Positions 33,991 to 45,452 of a stretch of DNA of 64,000 nt are shown here, piece by piece. Position 1 is the first letter of the stretch. Each line of letters starts with the position of its first letter. The notes below the pieces were generated by a model. It saw only the letters and a program-made list of their open reading frames with translations. It was not told the origin of the DNA and did not search any database. Source of the stretch: Flammulina velutipes (Eukaryota > Basidiomycota > Agaricomycetes > Agaricales > Physalacriaceae); the NCBI GenBank assembly GCA_011800155.1, contig CM022369.1:1984001-2048000 (forward strand), read 5' to 3'. The position numbers were made by a program, and so were the translations under genes.

Positions 33991-34973
33991 ATGTCCAGCG
34001 GCGCGTTGTTAAATGAAATACCTACTGAAACTCTTCAAAGTGTATGACTTTCTTGGAAATTCTTGCTCAGTCGCTTATTTATTGACCATAGTTACTTTCC
34101 TCGCTCAACTCGGGTCAATCCGATGACTGGCTCGCACCTGGTAGCGTCGTCGAACTCCAAGGACCACCAGCCTCTGGAAAATCCATCTTCTTGTACGACA
34201 CCATCTCTGTATGTATCATGCCAACGGTTTACGAACTCCAATGCCTCGGAGGTCGCGAAAAAGACGTGTTTCTCTTCGACACAGATCAAACCTTTGACAT
34301 ACAAAAGTTCAGACGTTTGATGCTATCCCGAATCACATCAGCGATTAAGCCAGTTGGCATCCCGCTTGATCACTCGGAGGCGATCCTTAATCAATCCTTG
34401 TCGAGACTGCATGTCCTTCATCCCAATTCGTCTGCCCAGTTAGCCGCGTGTCTAGTACACATCGCTCCGCAGCTCTCCCACACAGATCTAGGTATCATTG
34501 CCATCGACTCTCTTAGCGCATTTTACTGGGCAGATCGTTTCGCACTAGAACAGCTGCGCCTGTCTCTCAAGGGGCCGCTCCACCCCTCCGTGTACCCGTT
34601 ACATAACATCTCAACCGCACTCGAAAGCCTAAGACTATCCCATCGTCCCCTCATTCTCATGACAAACTGGGGCCTTGACGTTCTACCATCCTCCCCTCAA
34701 GTTACTTCCCCGCGCCTCTACAAACAACATCTTCACCCTTTTCCTACTTTCCTTTTGGACCCTTCCGCGGACACAAACACTTCAGCTCTGTCACCATTGA
34801 AGTTATCTGCACACATAACTCTCTTCCCTGTTCTTCGAGACGTAAATGAGCTGGCTATACCTCCATCCAGTCAAGAGACGGAATGTTTGGTGCAGAGGTC
34901 GGACGGACGTTCAGAGAGATTCAAACTAAGACTCGGCCACGGGAATGTCGAAGTAACTTCGTGCATTCAGTGA
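33991..34973 (+). CDS. XRCC2-like RecA-family recombination protein
   Basis: RecA/RAD51 paralogue of the XRCC2 type, involved in homologous-recombination repair. Exon 1 (MSSGALLNEIPTETLQS) joins LLSSLNSGQSDDWLAPGSVV. The Walker A is GPPASGKS at residues 41-48, followed by IFLYDTISVCIMP. Walker B is LGIIAIDSLSAFYWADRF. Between them, KDVFLFDTDQTFDIQKFRRL resembles the XRCC2 spacing. The C-terminal part (LSAHITLFPVLRDVNELAIP) looks like the RecA strand set but has no RAD51-type linker domain. The end is NVEVTSCIQ-stop. A donor at GTATGA (about 34042) and acceptor near 34091 join the first two exons in frame. XRCC2 versus a DMC1 or RAD57 paralogue rests on the short, N-domain-less architecture. 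Confidence 0.75.
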
Positions 34974-35276
34974 TGCATTTTTGGGGGGGACTGAAGAGGT
35001 ATCCTATACGGCCTATGCCCAAGACAAATTGTCGCAAAAGCATTGGTAAAGAAGGCTGAAAACGAAAAGTGTATTTGATACAGTAGCAACCATGCGATAC
35101 ATATATAACGTGTAAATAATAAACTACACTAGCGTATAAGTTACTAGTAACTGCGGGGGAAATAGTGATGTATAGAGCGATAGGATTAATAGCAATGTAA
35201 ATATCTCGAGGATCCGCGGATGAGAAGACGAAAAAGCGAAATAAGTTAGAACAAAAATCATGACATTCGAAAACCA
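34974..35276. other. Convergent intergenic region
   Basis: A 303 bp AT-rich stretch carrying the 3' ends of the XRCC2-like and adenylate-forming genes. Nothing else is seen. Confidence 0.4.
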
Positions 35277-37154
35277 TCACCGCATGAGACCATAAATCTG
35301 GTCCAGTTCTGCCTGAAATTGGGTTTCTACTGCTTTGCGGCGAATGTTCCCCTTTGTCGCTGTTCTGGGAAGGGTTTGGCGGGGTACAACGACGATGAAA
35401 TTGGGCGATGAGATCCTCTCATGGAGATATCGACGGGAGTGAAAAGGCCTCGTTTTTCGTATGATTTCTTTCTTGAGCTTGGCATCGTCGGTCTGTCCGG
35501 ACGACTCGACGAAGAGAACAGGTGAGGGACGTCCAGTGCCGACGACAATGCAATCAGAAATCAAGCTACTGCAAGTGTCACGAACGTTATCCTCGATGGC
35601 TCTATACAACGATAAAGGTTAGAGATTTAATTTAAGCGGTCTAGTTTGAACCACTAACTTTGTGTCACAGCGTAGGCTGTTTTCGGACTTTATCCAGTCA
35701 TCATCTCGGCCACAGGATAGATAGTAGCCTGGTGAAACTTCTTGGAACAGGTCGCCGGTGTGAAAATGCCCGTCTGAGCTTCGAAGGGATATGTGCGGAC
35801 AGTCCTCGGATTCTGATAGGATGACGAATTCGAGCATGCGCGCGTTGGATTGATAACCGGCTTCAGCATCTTCGCCTGTGTGTATGGGCACAAATTTGTA
35901 CGATGTTCCACGCAGAGAACGAAGTAATCGAGCTTCTCTGCCACACCCTCCCATGTTGATGAGAGTCGCGCCACATTCAGTGCTTCCGAACAGGTTCTGA
36001 GAATATCGGTTAGATCTAAATCAGCCGATAAAGAATAGACGACTTACTCTCAAAGGTATTTGATTGGCATAAGCCCAATCTTCCTCCCCTCGGGGTAGGG
36101 GCATTCCGCTATACATGACCTCGTCAAGGTTCGCAAGCGCCGAATGAAGCTGACGATCCTTCTGCGCGGCGCGGATTTTCATCGCGAGGAAGGCAGCAAA
36201 CTGTCGCAGTCGATTTACGCCGCATCGCGCGATCATGTCCATTAATTCCTCAGAGGAGAATGAGATAACAGTGGGCTGCACCGTGCATGATCCATGGTAC
36301 AAGCTGCCCAAAAGCACTAAAATTTCGACGTTAGCATCTGTTCTAGGTGATGGCTTAGAAGAGACATACTAAATGATTGCCCAATATGACACATGCTTCC
36401 CCTGAATACAAAAAATCAGCGAACGAACTACCACGTCGATCACGGAACACACGCACATCCAAGTTGTAACATCTGGTCTTGATGGGGTGCGGGGCTCAGA
36501 TAGCTGGCAGGACTTGTTGATACTAGCATGTAACCATCGGTAGGTACATGGCACAAGCTTAGGGCTTCCAGACGTCGAACCACTCGTATGGAACACGAAC
36601 GCAACATCATCAGGAGCATACTCCGCCAGCACAGGTAAAGGTCCTTCCGTAAACGATGGGTCCACGGCGTTAATAAAATGGTACGTAGGAAGTGTCGCGC
36701 TGCCCAAGTTATCCTTGTAAGAAGCGTCGAAGATGAGAGCTTTGGCGTTGGCGCGGTGGAGTAATTCGAAGATTATGTCTGGGTTGGGAAGGCGTAGACT
36801 GAACATCTGGGGGACATAGCCAGCTCGAGATAGGCCGTATACATGTAGGACGTCGAAGTAGGTAAAGCCGCCAATCCTAGTAGGATCGATTAGTTTATTG
36901 TGCGTGGACTTGAGCCTTCGAAAGTATGCTTACCATAGTCCAATCACCGACTGCTGGGGTATCTTACTCGTAGAGAGTCGTGAATACCAATATCTAGCAT
37001 ACGCGTCCACGTCGCTCTTGAACTGTGCGTAGGTGATGGCATTCCATTCATGGACTGCACTGGTAGAGGGGTTGATAGAGGGAACTCGGAACGCGGGACG
37101 GGTAGGATAGAGAGCTGCGCTAGACTCAAGGATAGAGAGGTGGGTACTAGACAT
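35277..37154 (-). CDS. Stand-alone adenylate-forming enzyme (acyl/aryl-CoA synthetase-like)
   Basis: Predicted AMP-forming ligase (ANL superfamily). The start ATG at 37154 gives MSSTHLSILESSAALYPTRP. The adenylation motif A3 is FHTSGSTSGSPKLVP, a good phosphate-binding loop. Other motifs are NAKALIFDASYKDN, LSSEELMDM-type segments, NLFGSTECGATLINMG (A5) and SCGRDDDWIKSENSLRCDTK followed by AIEDNVRDTCSSLI (A7/A8). The C-terminal lysine is in PRTATKGNIRRKAV (A10). It ends IYGLMR. The order is complete for an A domain of about 550 residues, but no carrier or reductase domain follows, so it is not an alpha-aminoadipate reductase or NRPS-like multidomain protein. The substrate is unknown. Confidence 0.85.
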
Positions 37155-38511
37155 GTGTCGGTGAGGATACGGGATTCGGTGATACCAAGAATAAGCACTT
37201 GCCTTTATATGCAGAGGGTAGTATACACAGCGAAGTCTGACTCGGAAGCGGAATCTCTTAGACGAATTAGGTTGAAGGTACTTGGTTGTCAGGCCTAGGG
37301 AATGAATAGCATTGCCTCCGAAACTTGGAATGAAACAGACGTGCCTGTACAAATTGAATCAACGCGCCCGGAGAAGGCTATCAGGAAAGAGCGTTTGCGG
37401 CTGAGAGATCAAGTAAGAAGGCCGGAACAGTGACGCGATAGATCTCAACCACGGAGGTGAATAAGTGCCTTGAGTGAGTCATGTCGAGGCAATGTCTGGC
37501 TTGACCATTTTAGGATATACAGCGAGCAAACGACGTATCATAAGTTCGGCATTGTGAGGCCAGAAGTGTACGGGAACCCCGAGCTGATAGCAAATCCACC
37601 TGGTATTCATAGAACGATCAGCCTCAAGTGTTACAGAAAACATGTAGGAAGAGAAGAGCAGAGTGAGTAAAGCTTACGATTCAGATGCGTTGTTCACGGA
37701 AAAGTGAGAAATCTTTCGCGCACGTGAGGATTGGCAGCGCCTTGAGGCGTCCTCATCAATTTGAATCTATCGTATGCCTTCATTCATTGACGGAGCAATC
37801 ATTTTGCTGATACAAGACGAACTTTGGAGAACGGCAGACCGCGGCGTATTTCCCGTGAATGTTGAGATGACTGTGCAATTGACGAGGTGGAATGTTATTA
37901 AGCGATGGACGGGTTCAACGTTCGAGGACGAACCTGGGACAGATATGATACAGATCATGGCCGGGATACTTTAGCAGGTAAATGACGGTGTACAAGGCTG
38001 TATATCTGTTGGAATTGGCGCTCTAGTTGGATATCTGCTCCATTGGTAAGCTGTGCATCTGACAAGTTGTGACTGGGAGCGCGTCGAATCGATGGCGACA
38101 GGCGCGAATACACGTCGTGAATCAGACAGAGTCATCGACAGACGAAGGACACTGCATTAAATTAGAAAAAAAGGGATCCACACCAGAAGTCCTAGTCAAG
38201 GTACAGATTAATTGTGAAGTTGTTGAATCGAGTGGACGCCACTGGACAGACATTGTTCAAGTTTGGCCGAGACTGGCCGAGAGCAGACCACGTGGGAAAG
38301 TTACACCTTTGCCTGCTCACCCAAAATCGCGACAGGTCTTTTCTCTTGAAGCGACGCTTTGCTGTGTATGGGAAGGCTCGGCCAACTCCCAGCATCAATG
38401 CACAAATAATTGCCGATATTCAGTGAGTCCGACGTTGAAACAGTCAGGAAAACAGGCCTTCTCATGTTTATGTTAGACGTGCGTTTGCACTGATTTGCGG
38501 GCCTAAAGCCC
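37155..38511. other. Long gene-poor interval before the PPR gene
   Basis: A 1357 bp stretch, the longest non-genic interval of the window. It contains only short ORFs without recognisable domains, including one of 66 codons at 37774-37974 and a 135-codon frame at 38069-38476 that lacks an ATG. A CCACGTGG palindrome at 38288-38295 lies about 220 bp before the PPR start. It probably holds promoters of both flanking genes and perhaps a non-coding transcript. Confidence 0.4.
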
Positions 38512-40839
38512 ATGCCAAAGAGAATTGGTCTCATTTACAGAGCCATCTACCAGCTAGTTTTGCCCGGATTTCGCTCTTCAGCCCCTCAATGTCGACGATT
38601 TTACGCGGCTGCAGCATCTGCCCAACGTTCACAAGTGACGCCGGCCCCTCGCACCGTACTGCAGCCTTCGACGAAAGAAATGCGGCAGAGTCCTCCTCCT
38701 GCATTCGCGTTTCTTTTCCCATTCCTCACAAAACGTCCGAGCCTGGATGTTCTTCACGCCAGTCTCCAAGGCCTACCGGTCGTCCAAGACTGTCTCCGGA
38801 ATCCCACGGAAACGCGCCTCCTCGCGGAGTATATCAGCAAAACACATCCTCGACTTACTCCCCTGATCATTCGTCTCGCGCATCGCGTCTCGTCGGGAGC
38901 CGCACTCAAGAAAAACACATACGAATGCACGGCACATCACCTGGCGGCTGTGAACAACTGGAACACGGTGGTCGCGGTCTGTGTCCTCGCCGAGGAGCAC
39001 GAAAAGGTCTCTGCCCGCATCCTGAACTGGTATACACGCGCCCTCATAGAACTCAGAGACTTTGCAGAGTTGAACAAGGTTCTGGACAAATTTGCCAAAC
39101 ATCAAGTGTCTCCCCAGCGCAGGACATATCATCTGCTAATCTCCGGATACATCCAGAACGGAGACCTGCGCCGCGCACGAGACATCCTTCGCATCATGCA
39201 AGCCAACGGCGTTCCCCCAGATCCATTCACCGACTCTCTCATCGCGATATATTACCGAAAATTTGGTCAGAATATTCAGGTTCAAGACCGCGCACTAGCA
39301 ACGATGGATCAGCTTCCCCCCAAGACAGCCACTGCCGTCCTCAACGCGTTGTTGAAGCAGCGTCTGGAGGCCGAAGACTTGGATGGCGCTATTCTCCTTG
39401 TTTCCCATTTCCATTATTCCTCTATCATCCCGATAATCGTCGCTCTCATGCACATCACACCGTCAGTTGACAGTCCCTTTGACACCTCGATAGGCGCACC
39501 TCCAGACGGACAGACCTTCGGCAGAATCATAAATTACTTGGCCTCTCGTCGGGATTTTCGGGGCACCATGAAACTTTTAGAGGGAATGGTCGAAGTTGGC
39601 GTGAAACCCGATAGCAATGTTATAGCTGGCTTGCTACACCTTTACTTTGCCGTGGATAACGACGATAGTGCCATCCAGTTGGTTCACGCGATCTGCACCA
39701 CAGAATCGAGGAAAGCTTTAGAAGCTTTGTTTTCTCCTCGGCCAACTTTGCGTTTGCCCTTCGATCCGACCCGCATAGCTCTCACTACCCAAGTGACCAA
39801 CACTCTTCTCCGGCGAGTGCTATCAATGCACGGACTCGAAAAATCGATCATTCTTCTGCGAGTCTTCCGCGACGAGGGAATCAGGCCAAATTCCACTACT
39901 CTCACCATCATCCTTGACCATCTTGCCACTACCCACGCTCCTGCCGCGTCACTCGCTCATGTGTGGCGAGAATTCGCGAAGGAGATACCCCCAGATCTCT
40001 CACAACTTCACACCCTCGTCAGTGTCATGCTCCGGCGCGAGCGGTATCTTCTCTTTGGTCGTGGATGGGCCCAGACAGCTGCAGCTGCAGTTGGGCATAA
40101 AGTTCATTCGATCAAGACACCTAAGGACGCTCGACTTACCCACATCAGCGACCGGTTCGATCCTATCGCAGGTATCGAATTTGTCAAGACGCCCAAGTAC
40201 GATAAACTCCTCAAACCTATCGTGACTTCCCTGAGATCGAGGAACGTGCAGAGCGACAACACCATGTTCGCGTTGCGCCTCCAGCGAGATGCTTCTAGGC
40301 AGGACTTCGACAGTTCGCAAGCGATATTTGACATCCTACTGCGCCGTGGCTTTAAGCCTAATGTATATCACTACGCAGCGCTCATGGAGGGGTTCACGCG
40401 TTCTGGCGATGTCGAATCTGCCAAATTGCTTTTGCGGAGTATGACAGAGGCCGATGTCAAGCCAAACGTCGTCATATACACGATTCTCATCGTTGGGTAC
40501 GCTCGGCAAGGGAATGCAGATGAAGCAATGACTACTTTCCAGCAGATGGTGGCAGCTGGAATTCGTCCTGACGTGCCGGCCATCGATGCGATTGCTAGCG
40601 CCTACTTTGCTCAAGGTTCGCACAAGATCGCGCGGCAGACTTTAATCGAGCTCTGGCCGTATATCGCACCATTCCCTTCGCATCTTTTCGAAGCACCGCT
40701 GCGTGAACTGGCTGTGGAGTTTAGAGCGTTGAATGGTGCGCCAAAGCCGAATAGACGGCTTAGCGGGAAGGATAAACAGAAGCTGTACCAACAGCTGAAA
40801 ACGTTGACTGCACTTGGAGTGGGACGAGGAGACCGATAG
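38512..40839 (+). CDS. Mitochondrial pentatricopeptide repeat protein
   Basis: Intronless 775-residue PPR protein, probably acting in mitochondrial RNA metabolism or translation. The N-terminus MPKRIGLIYRAIYQLVLPGF and SSAPQCRRFYAAAASAQRSQ is basic and Ser-rich, as for a mitochondrial presequence. Repeat units of about 35 residues appear at roughly 195-265 (TYHLLISGYIQNGDLRRARD), 345-385 (TFGRIINYLASRRDFRGTMK) and 620-695 (NVYHYAALMEGFTRSGDVES and NVVIYTILIVGYARQGNADE). The rest is degenerate helical repeat. The tail is KQKLYQQLKTLTALGVGRGD. RNA target and exact role cannot be told. Being intronless among intron-rich neighbours is common for fungal PPR genes and is not evidence of transfer. 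Confidence 0.85.
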   Translation: MPKRIGLIYRAIYQLVLPGFRSSAPQCRRFYAAAASAQRSQVTPAPRTVLQPSTKEMRQSPPPAFAFLFPFLTKRPSLDVLHASLQGLPVVQDCLRNPTETRLLAEYISKTHPRLTPLIIRLAHRVSSGAALKKNTYECTAHHLAAVNNWNTVVAVCVLAEEHEKVSARILNWYTRALIELRDFAELNKVLDKFAKHQVSPQRRTYHLLISGYIQNGDLRRARDILRIMQANGVPPDPFTDSLIAIYYRKFGQNIQVQDRALATMDQLPPKTATAVLNALLKQRLEAEDLDGAILLVSHFHYSSIIPIIVALMHITPSVDSPFDTSIGAPPDGQTFGRIINYLASRRDFRGTMKLLEGMVEVGVKPDSNVIAGLLHLYFAVDNDDSAIQLVHAICTTESRKALEALFSPRPTLRLPFDPTRIALTTQVTNTLLRRVLSMHGLEKSIILLRVFRDEGIRPNSTTLTIILDHLATTHAPAASLAHVWREFAKEIPPDLSQLHTLVSVMLRRERYLLFGRGWAQTAAAAVGHKVHSIKTPKDARLTHISDRFDPIAGIEFVKTPKYDKLLKPIVTSLRSRNVQSDNTMFALRLQRDASRQDFDSSQAIFDILLRRGFKPNVYHYAALMEGFTRSGDVESAKLLLRSMTEADVKPNVVIYTILIVGYARQGNADEAMTTFQQMVAAGIRPDVPAIDAIASAYFAQGSHKIARQTLIELWPYIAPFPSHLFEAPLRELAVEFRALNGAPKPNRRLSGKDKQKLYQQLKTLTALGVGRGDR

Positions 40840-40912
40840 ATAGTCACCACTTAGCCACAATAACACATATCTTTATTGTAGAGACTGTGCTGAGGGATAT
40901 AATTGCCTATTT

Positions 40913-42535
40913 TCACGAAAACTTTGCATCCAGCAGGCGGAGTGCATCTCGAACACCAGCTGATTGGACCTCGCGCAATCTCCTCTGTCCACATCGCAAT
41001 AAAACCTCTTCCGGTACCAGGCGCGGGGGCGATGCCCGATGTTCCTGCTTAATGCCTGAAGTCGAGCTCGAATGTGAGGGAGTAGTAGAGCGCTCGGGTG
41101 TGACAGTGCCTGGCGCAGGGGAGATCACCACCCGTGGCCCGGTACACTTGGACCTCCGTGCAACAACATCGGCGAGGAGTGTTAAATCGGAGAACGATAC
41201 ATTCGGATGCGACTTAAGTTGTCGCCATGCATTGTCCGTTGAGATGGTCTCGTCCTCGTCTTCGCGGAAGCGAGCAGGTTGTTCGGCAGGCATTAAGATG
41301 TCATCGCTTGACCCAGGACAGTCGTCGCACTGTGTGTGCGAAGAGGAGGATTGTCCGATAGCCTCGCAAAAAGCCTTACCGAAAGTGTCGTTGGCACAAG
41401 CCTGACAATTCTGCGGGTCACCAGAGCAGGATGCGGTCTTTTCCTTTGCAGGGGAGACAGCGAAAATCGTTCTTGTCTGCGAAGCTCCTGTTGGCTTGCG
41501 CCGCAGAGGAACAGCAGGTTGGTATTTGGGAAGGTTGTCAAGGATAGAAGGATTGGGCTGCGATGGTAGGTGTATGACGGGACTTGTATCGTCAAATCGC
41601 TCTAGCTTATATTGAGACTGACCCGAAGGATCTAGCGACTGCATTGCGATTTCACGACAGACACAAGACGTATCCTCGCTGCAGAAGCCACACCCATAGG
41701 ATGGGAAGCCACTGTCAAAGCTGGACTTGGAGACGTTGTCATAGTCAACGACGGCCGGGAATTGCGGATATGAGTGGGCACTTTCGTGGTCCGAGTCTGC
41801 GGCGGAGAAGGGTGTGCCCGGAGTGTCGTGTGATTCAGGTGATGAAGCTGGCGACGGTGAGTATGTGTCGTAGGTGAGGGAATGGCGCGACACTGGCAAC
41901 GTCGGCGGATCGGAAACCACGGTCATCTTAGCCTTCTTCCGGTTGCTCGTCGACGTTGCGGCAGGCGAAGCGTCTCGGGAGCGCTTCTTCGAGCTCGACA
42001 AAAGGGCATCACGCTCCGCCTCGACACGGGCAAGCTGCTCCTTTAGAGTGCTGTTCTGCTGAAGCAGCATGTCGTTCTCCTCCTTGAGTCGCTTCGCGAT
42101 GTTTTGCAACGCAACATTCCTTTCGATTTCGCCTTGTTCATAAGATTGAACACGAGCTTGCAGTTCAGCGAGCTGAGATTGTTTTCGCTCTCTGAATGCA
42201 CGCTGGGCAGCCCTGAGAAAAGAGTATAAGAAGGGAAGATAGATAATATGAGTGAGATGCCCACCTGTTCTGCACGCGACGTCCTTTGCTATCAACCTAT
42301 TACAACTCAGTTGACGTGTCAACGGCGGTGAAGAATTTCAGACCTCTGTATCATCGTTGACTGCTAGCGCTGCGATATCCTTCTTGGGCTTCCGACCTGG
42401 TTTAGGCTTTGGTTGGATGACCCATTCCTTAGATGCTACAGCGCAGATGTTGTCAGAGCCTACAAGCTGTTAACGACACTGAGCAGACTTACCTGTTGCC
42501 CAAAGGGTTGAAGAAGACGCAACAGCTGCAGACAT
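40913..42535 (-). CDS. hapX: HapX-type bZIP iron regulator
   Basis: Iron-responsive transcription factor of the HapX family that docks on the CCAAT-binding complex, repressing iron-consuming pathways in starvation and activating iron use or storage in excess. The start ATG at 42535 gives MSAAVASSSTLWATASKEWV. Residues about 16-31 (SKEWVIQPKPKPGRKP) are the Hap4-like CCAAT-complex-binding motif. The basic region is DSKGRRVQNRAAQRAFRERK, followed by a leucine-zipper-like coil (QLAELQARVQSYEQGEIERN). Two Cys-rich regions match the HapX iron-sensing CRRs: GCGFCSEDTSCVCRE, and CSGDPQNCQACANDTFGKAF followed by C. The rest is Ser/Pro-rich. Four introns are supported. A GATA cluster upstream fits control by a GATA iron repressor. 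Confidence 0.9.
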
Positions 42536-42633
42536 TGTTTTTCCAGAGCGATAAAATCCTAGGAAAATGCAAAAGAATACTGCAGATTAAAGTGCTCGTG
42601 ATGGACCATCGGAAAGAGGGATGGTCGTCTCAT

Positions 42634-42642
42634 ATCTGATAA
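42634..42642 (+). promoter_or_regulatory. ATCTGATAA, candidate iron-GATA operator upstream of hapX
   Basis: An exact match to ATCWGATAA, the site known for fungal iron-responsive GATA repressors of the SreA/Urbs1/Fep1 type. It lies 99 bp upstream of the hapX start codon. In other fungi the SreA-type factor represses hapX when iron is sufficient, so the site is plausibly functional; here that is inferred. Confidence 0.6.
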
Positions 42643-42645
42643 GAT

Positions 42646-42651
42646 TTATCT
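42646..42651 (-). promoter_or_regulatory. Second GATA element near the hapX promoter
   Basis: TTATCT is AGATAA on the minus strand, in inverted orientation 3 bp after the ATCTGATAA site. Further GATA-type hexamers occur at about 42553-42558 (CGATAA) and 42690-42696 (TTATCG). GATA hexamers are common by chance, so this one is weaker evidence than its neighbour. Confidence 0.4.
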
Positions 42652-42771
42652 CGGGCAGGTCCGGAAGATTAGCTCGGCCGAGAAATGAGATTATCGGCCG
42701 ATCGAAGCCTGCGACCAAACTGCAATGACCGCGGAATAGATTTGGCATTGCGTAAATATATTATCGCAGGC

Positions 42772-45359
42772 CTACTCGATAATCTCCTCAATCGTCTCAA
42801 TCTCTTCCTCCACCCACAGCTCGATTTCCTCCTTAGGGGTACCCGCCTCATCCGTGTCATCCGCCTTCGCCTTCTGTCCACGAATCTCAACTAAATCCTT
42901 CTGGCACCGAGCGCGCCACGCGTTCCATTCGTCAACCAACCTCTTACGATGGGCGACAAGCTCTGCATTGACGGTAACACTTTCTTTGGCATCCTCTTCT
43001 TCGAATTGGCGCCCGTACTCCTTGAGGTTCTTTCGCACAAGGCGTTGCTGCTCCTTGGATAATAACGAGCGGGGGCGGGGTCGCCAGATAAACTGCTTGA
43101 AGCGATCCTGAATTTGCTTAAGGAGTTCAACACCCTTGAAATCCCAAATGGCATAGCCGTTTTCAAGCTGAAATTTTGACATCAATCTCTGTGAATAATT
43201 CGAATGAAATTTCTTACTGTATGAGTCCAAGCGCTGGCACTCGTGGCAAGGTAGCGACCGCTGGGGTCCCACTCAACATCAGTAACACCGTAGTGATCTG
43301 CAGTACCAAGACATTGAATCCCGCTACCCCACTCTTGCCCTTCACGGCGATCCTCAGAGTTAAAATCGAGGTCCCAGAAATCAAGCTCCGATTTACTGGA
43401 GGAACCTACAGTGGCAAGAACGACATGGCGACCACGAGGCGACCATCGGATGGCATTGCTAGTGCGGTTAGGCAGCGTTTCTGGTTATTCAAGTTAGACG
43501 GCATCACGGGAACCAAGAATTAACCGACTGAGTAGTTTGAAGTCATTCTTCGTCCTGTCGAGCTGATAAAAACTGACGTCGGTCTTGATAGTGATACCAG
43601 GACCAGGATTGCCAAGATTGGGATCATTAGTCGAAACGATGGCAAATCGCTCTCCTTTGGGCTCCCAGGAAAAGTCGGTGACGGTGTCTGGTGGATGGGT
43701 CAGATATATATTCAGGATGACAAGAAATATATATACCTTTCAACTCGACGACCTCAACGGGGTAGTCCTTTTCACGGACTCGGAAAATTTCCAGATTGCA
43801 AAAGATTGACTTCTTGGTTTTTGTGTGGCGGTCGACCTTGACACACAGGAAATCACCTTGATTTTGCCAGAAAAGTTTGCACTGCAGAAACATATTAAAC
43901 TCGCTGTTAGATAGATGGAAACACACGCACCTCAGTGACATTGAAAAGGTTCTTCTGTCGCAATATGGTACGACTAGGGAAGGCAAGTAAGGTGACGCGG
44001 GCAGGTTGATTAGCAACTTCGGGTGTCCAATAGGCGATCATGTTTTCGCGGGGTTTCTTGTGAGTAACCTTGCCGGCGCTGACAGCCTCAGCTTCCTTTT
44101 CGACGTCCTCCTTATCCTTATCGCCTTGAGGACACCATTCAAAGTCAACGACTCCCTCGATCTTGAGACTTTTCTTCCCCTGCAAGAACATGCTTGGAAG
44201 TTCATAAACACTGATCATCTCTCCAGGAGTAGCTCTAGCAACAAAGTTGTCGTCAGGACTCCATTTGAGAGCCGGCCATTGCATCTGCTTTCTCGAGCCA
44301 TCTCCGTCCTGAGCAGTGGAGAATGTGCGAAGAAGGAAGCCAGATTTGATGTCCCAGACAGCCATGTTATTGCCCTCGTCTTCCGGCGAAAAATACTGAG
44401 GGCCTTGGATGGCACCATCTGGAACGACTATGGGTTCGTTGGACCAGGTAACGATATATTTTTCACAAGGGGAAAAGTCGATGAGTTTGACCAGCGGATG
44501 TGCAAAACGTTGTTGATCGTTGAATGACGGTCCACCCCAGAGACGAACACCTTGTCGATGGAGGGTAGCAATGTAAGTACCCAGCGGTGACCAAGCGACG
44601 TAAAGAAAATCTTTCCAAGTCTGGACATCGGTAAAATCCCAATGCACGAGGATACTTGGAAATAACGCACTGGTTGGAGAGCCAATTCACATTGCGATGG
44701 TTTTCCATGCCACCAGACTTCTACATCCTCCCCGCGATATGTAACGTATTGGTCGCGTCCGAGTGGATCGGCCAGCCATGCACGTAGATGTTCCTAAATA
44801 ATTCAACACATTAACGACTAGTTTGTTGAGGCGACATACCCTGGGTGCATATTCTTCTGTCTCTGGTTCTACGTAGGTCTCATCTAGATTGGAGTAACGC
44901 TCGATATCGGAAAACTTGTTGACTTTGAATGTGTGTTTGGCGTCGAATGCATGATTGTGCATAGTTGCAATGGCGGTGTTGGCATCTTCGATTGAACGGA
45001 AGTCAACGAATGCAAATCTGAATTGCTTGAGCGAGGTATGCAAGGAGGGCTGGGAAAGGCAAACCCTTTGCTTTTTCCCGTGGTATCATTCCAAGGAAGA
45101 AAGATGTCCTCAGCTTTAATAGGAGCGCCTCTCTTGGTGAATTCTTTGGCTATTTTTGTAAGAAGTCTGTCCATTTTTGAGTTGTCGATGACAGGGATTC
45201 CATCGACAACCACTGTGTTGTCCAGCGTCTCATCGTAGTCGACTCGATATCTATATTTTTTGTTATTGTCGCATACCCTTACCCAGACAGAGATACACAC
45301 TTTTCTTCAATGTCAGAGAAGTCGATTTCATCGTCTATATCGACGCTTGCGCTGGCCAT
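42772..45359 (-). CDS. PRT1: Translation initiation factor eIF3 subunit b
   Basis: Scaffold subunit of eIF3, acting in 43S pre-initiation complex assembly. The start ATG at 45359 gives [20 protein letters not shown]. The N-terminal RRM comprises [20 protein letters not shown], a [24 protein letters not shown] segment and [21 protein letters not shown] linker [20 protein letters not shown] leads to the nine-bladed WD40-like propeller, for example [20 protein letters not shown] and [20 protein letters not shown]. The C-terminal helix region is [20 protein letters not shown] and it ends [14 protein letters not shown]. More than ten introns of 45-60 nt interrupt it. Length of about 730 residues fits the family. 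It is divergent from SLS1 across 93 bp. Confidence 0.93.
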
Positions 45360-45452
45360 TTTGAGGACAGATGAGAGTGAAAAGCAAAAGCTTGTTTTGG
45401 TCAATCGTGATGCATTGATGCCGGACTTGGGAAAAACGCAAGCCGAACGCTC

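Noticed and set aside
37774..37974. 66-codon ORF MPSFIDGAIILLIQDELWRT
   Set aside because: Short, no homology recognised, no context to support translation.
38069..38476. 135-codon ORF in the gene-poor interval
   Set aside because: Opens from a non-ATG codon, has no recognisable domain and no splice support.
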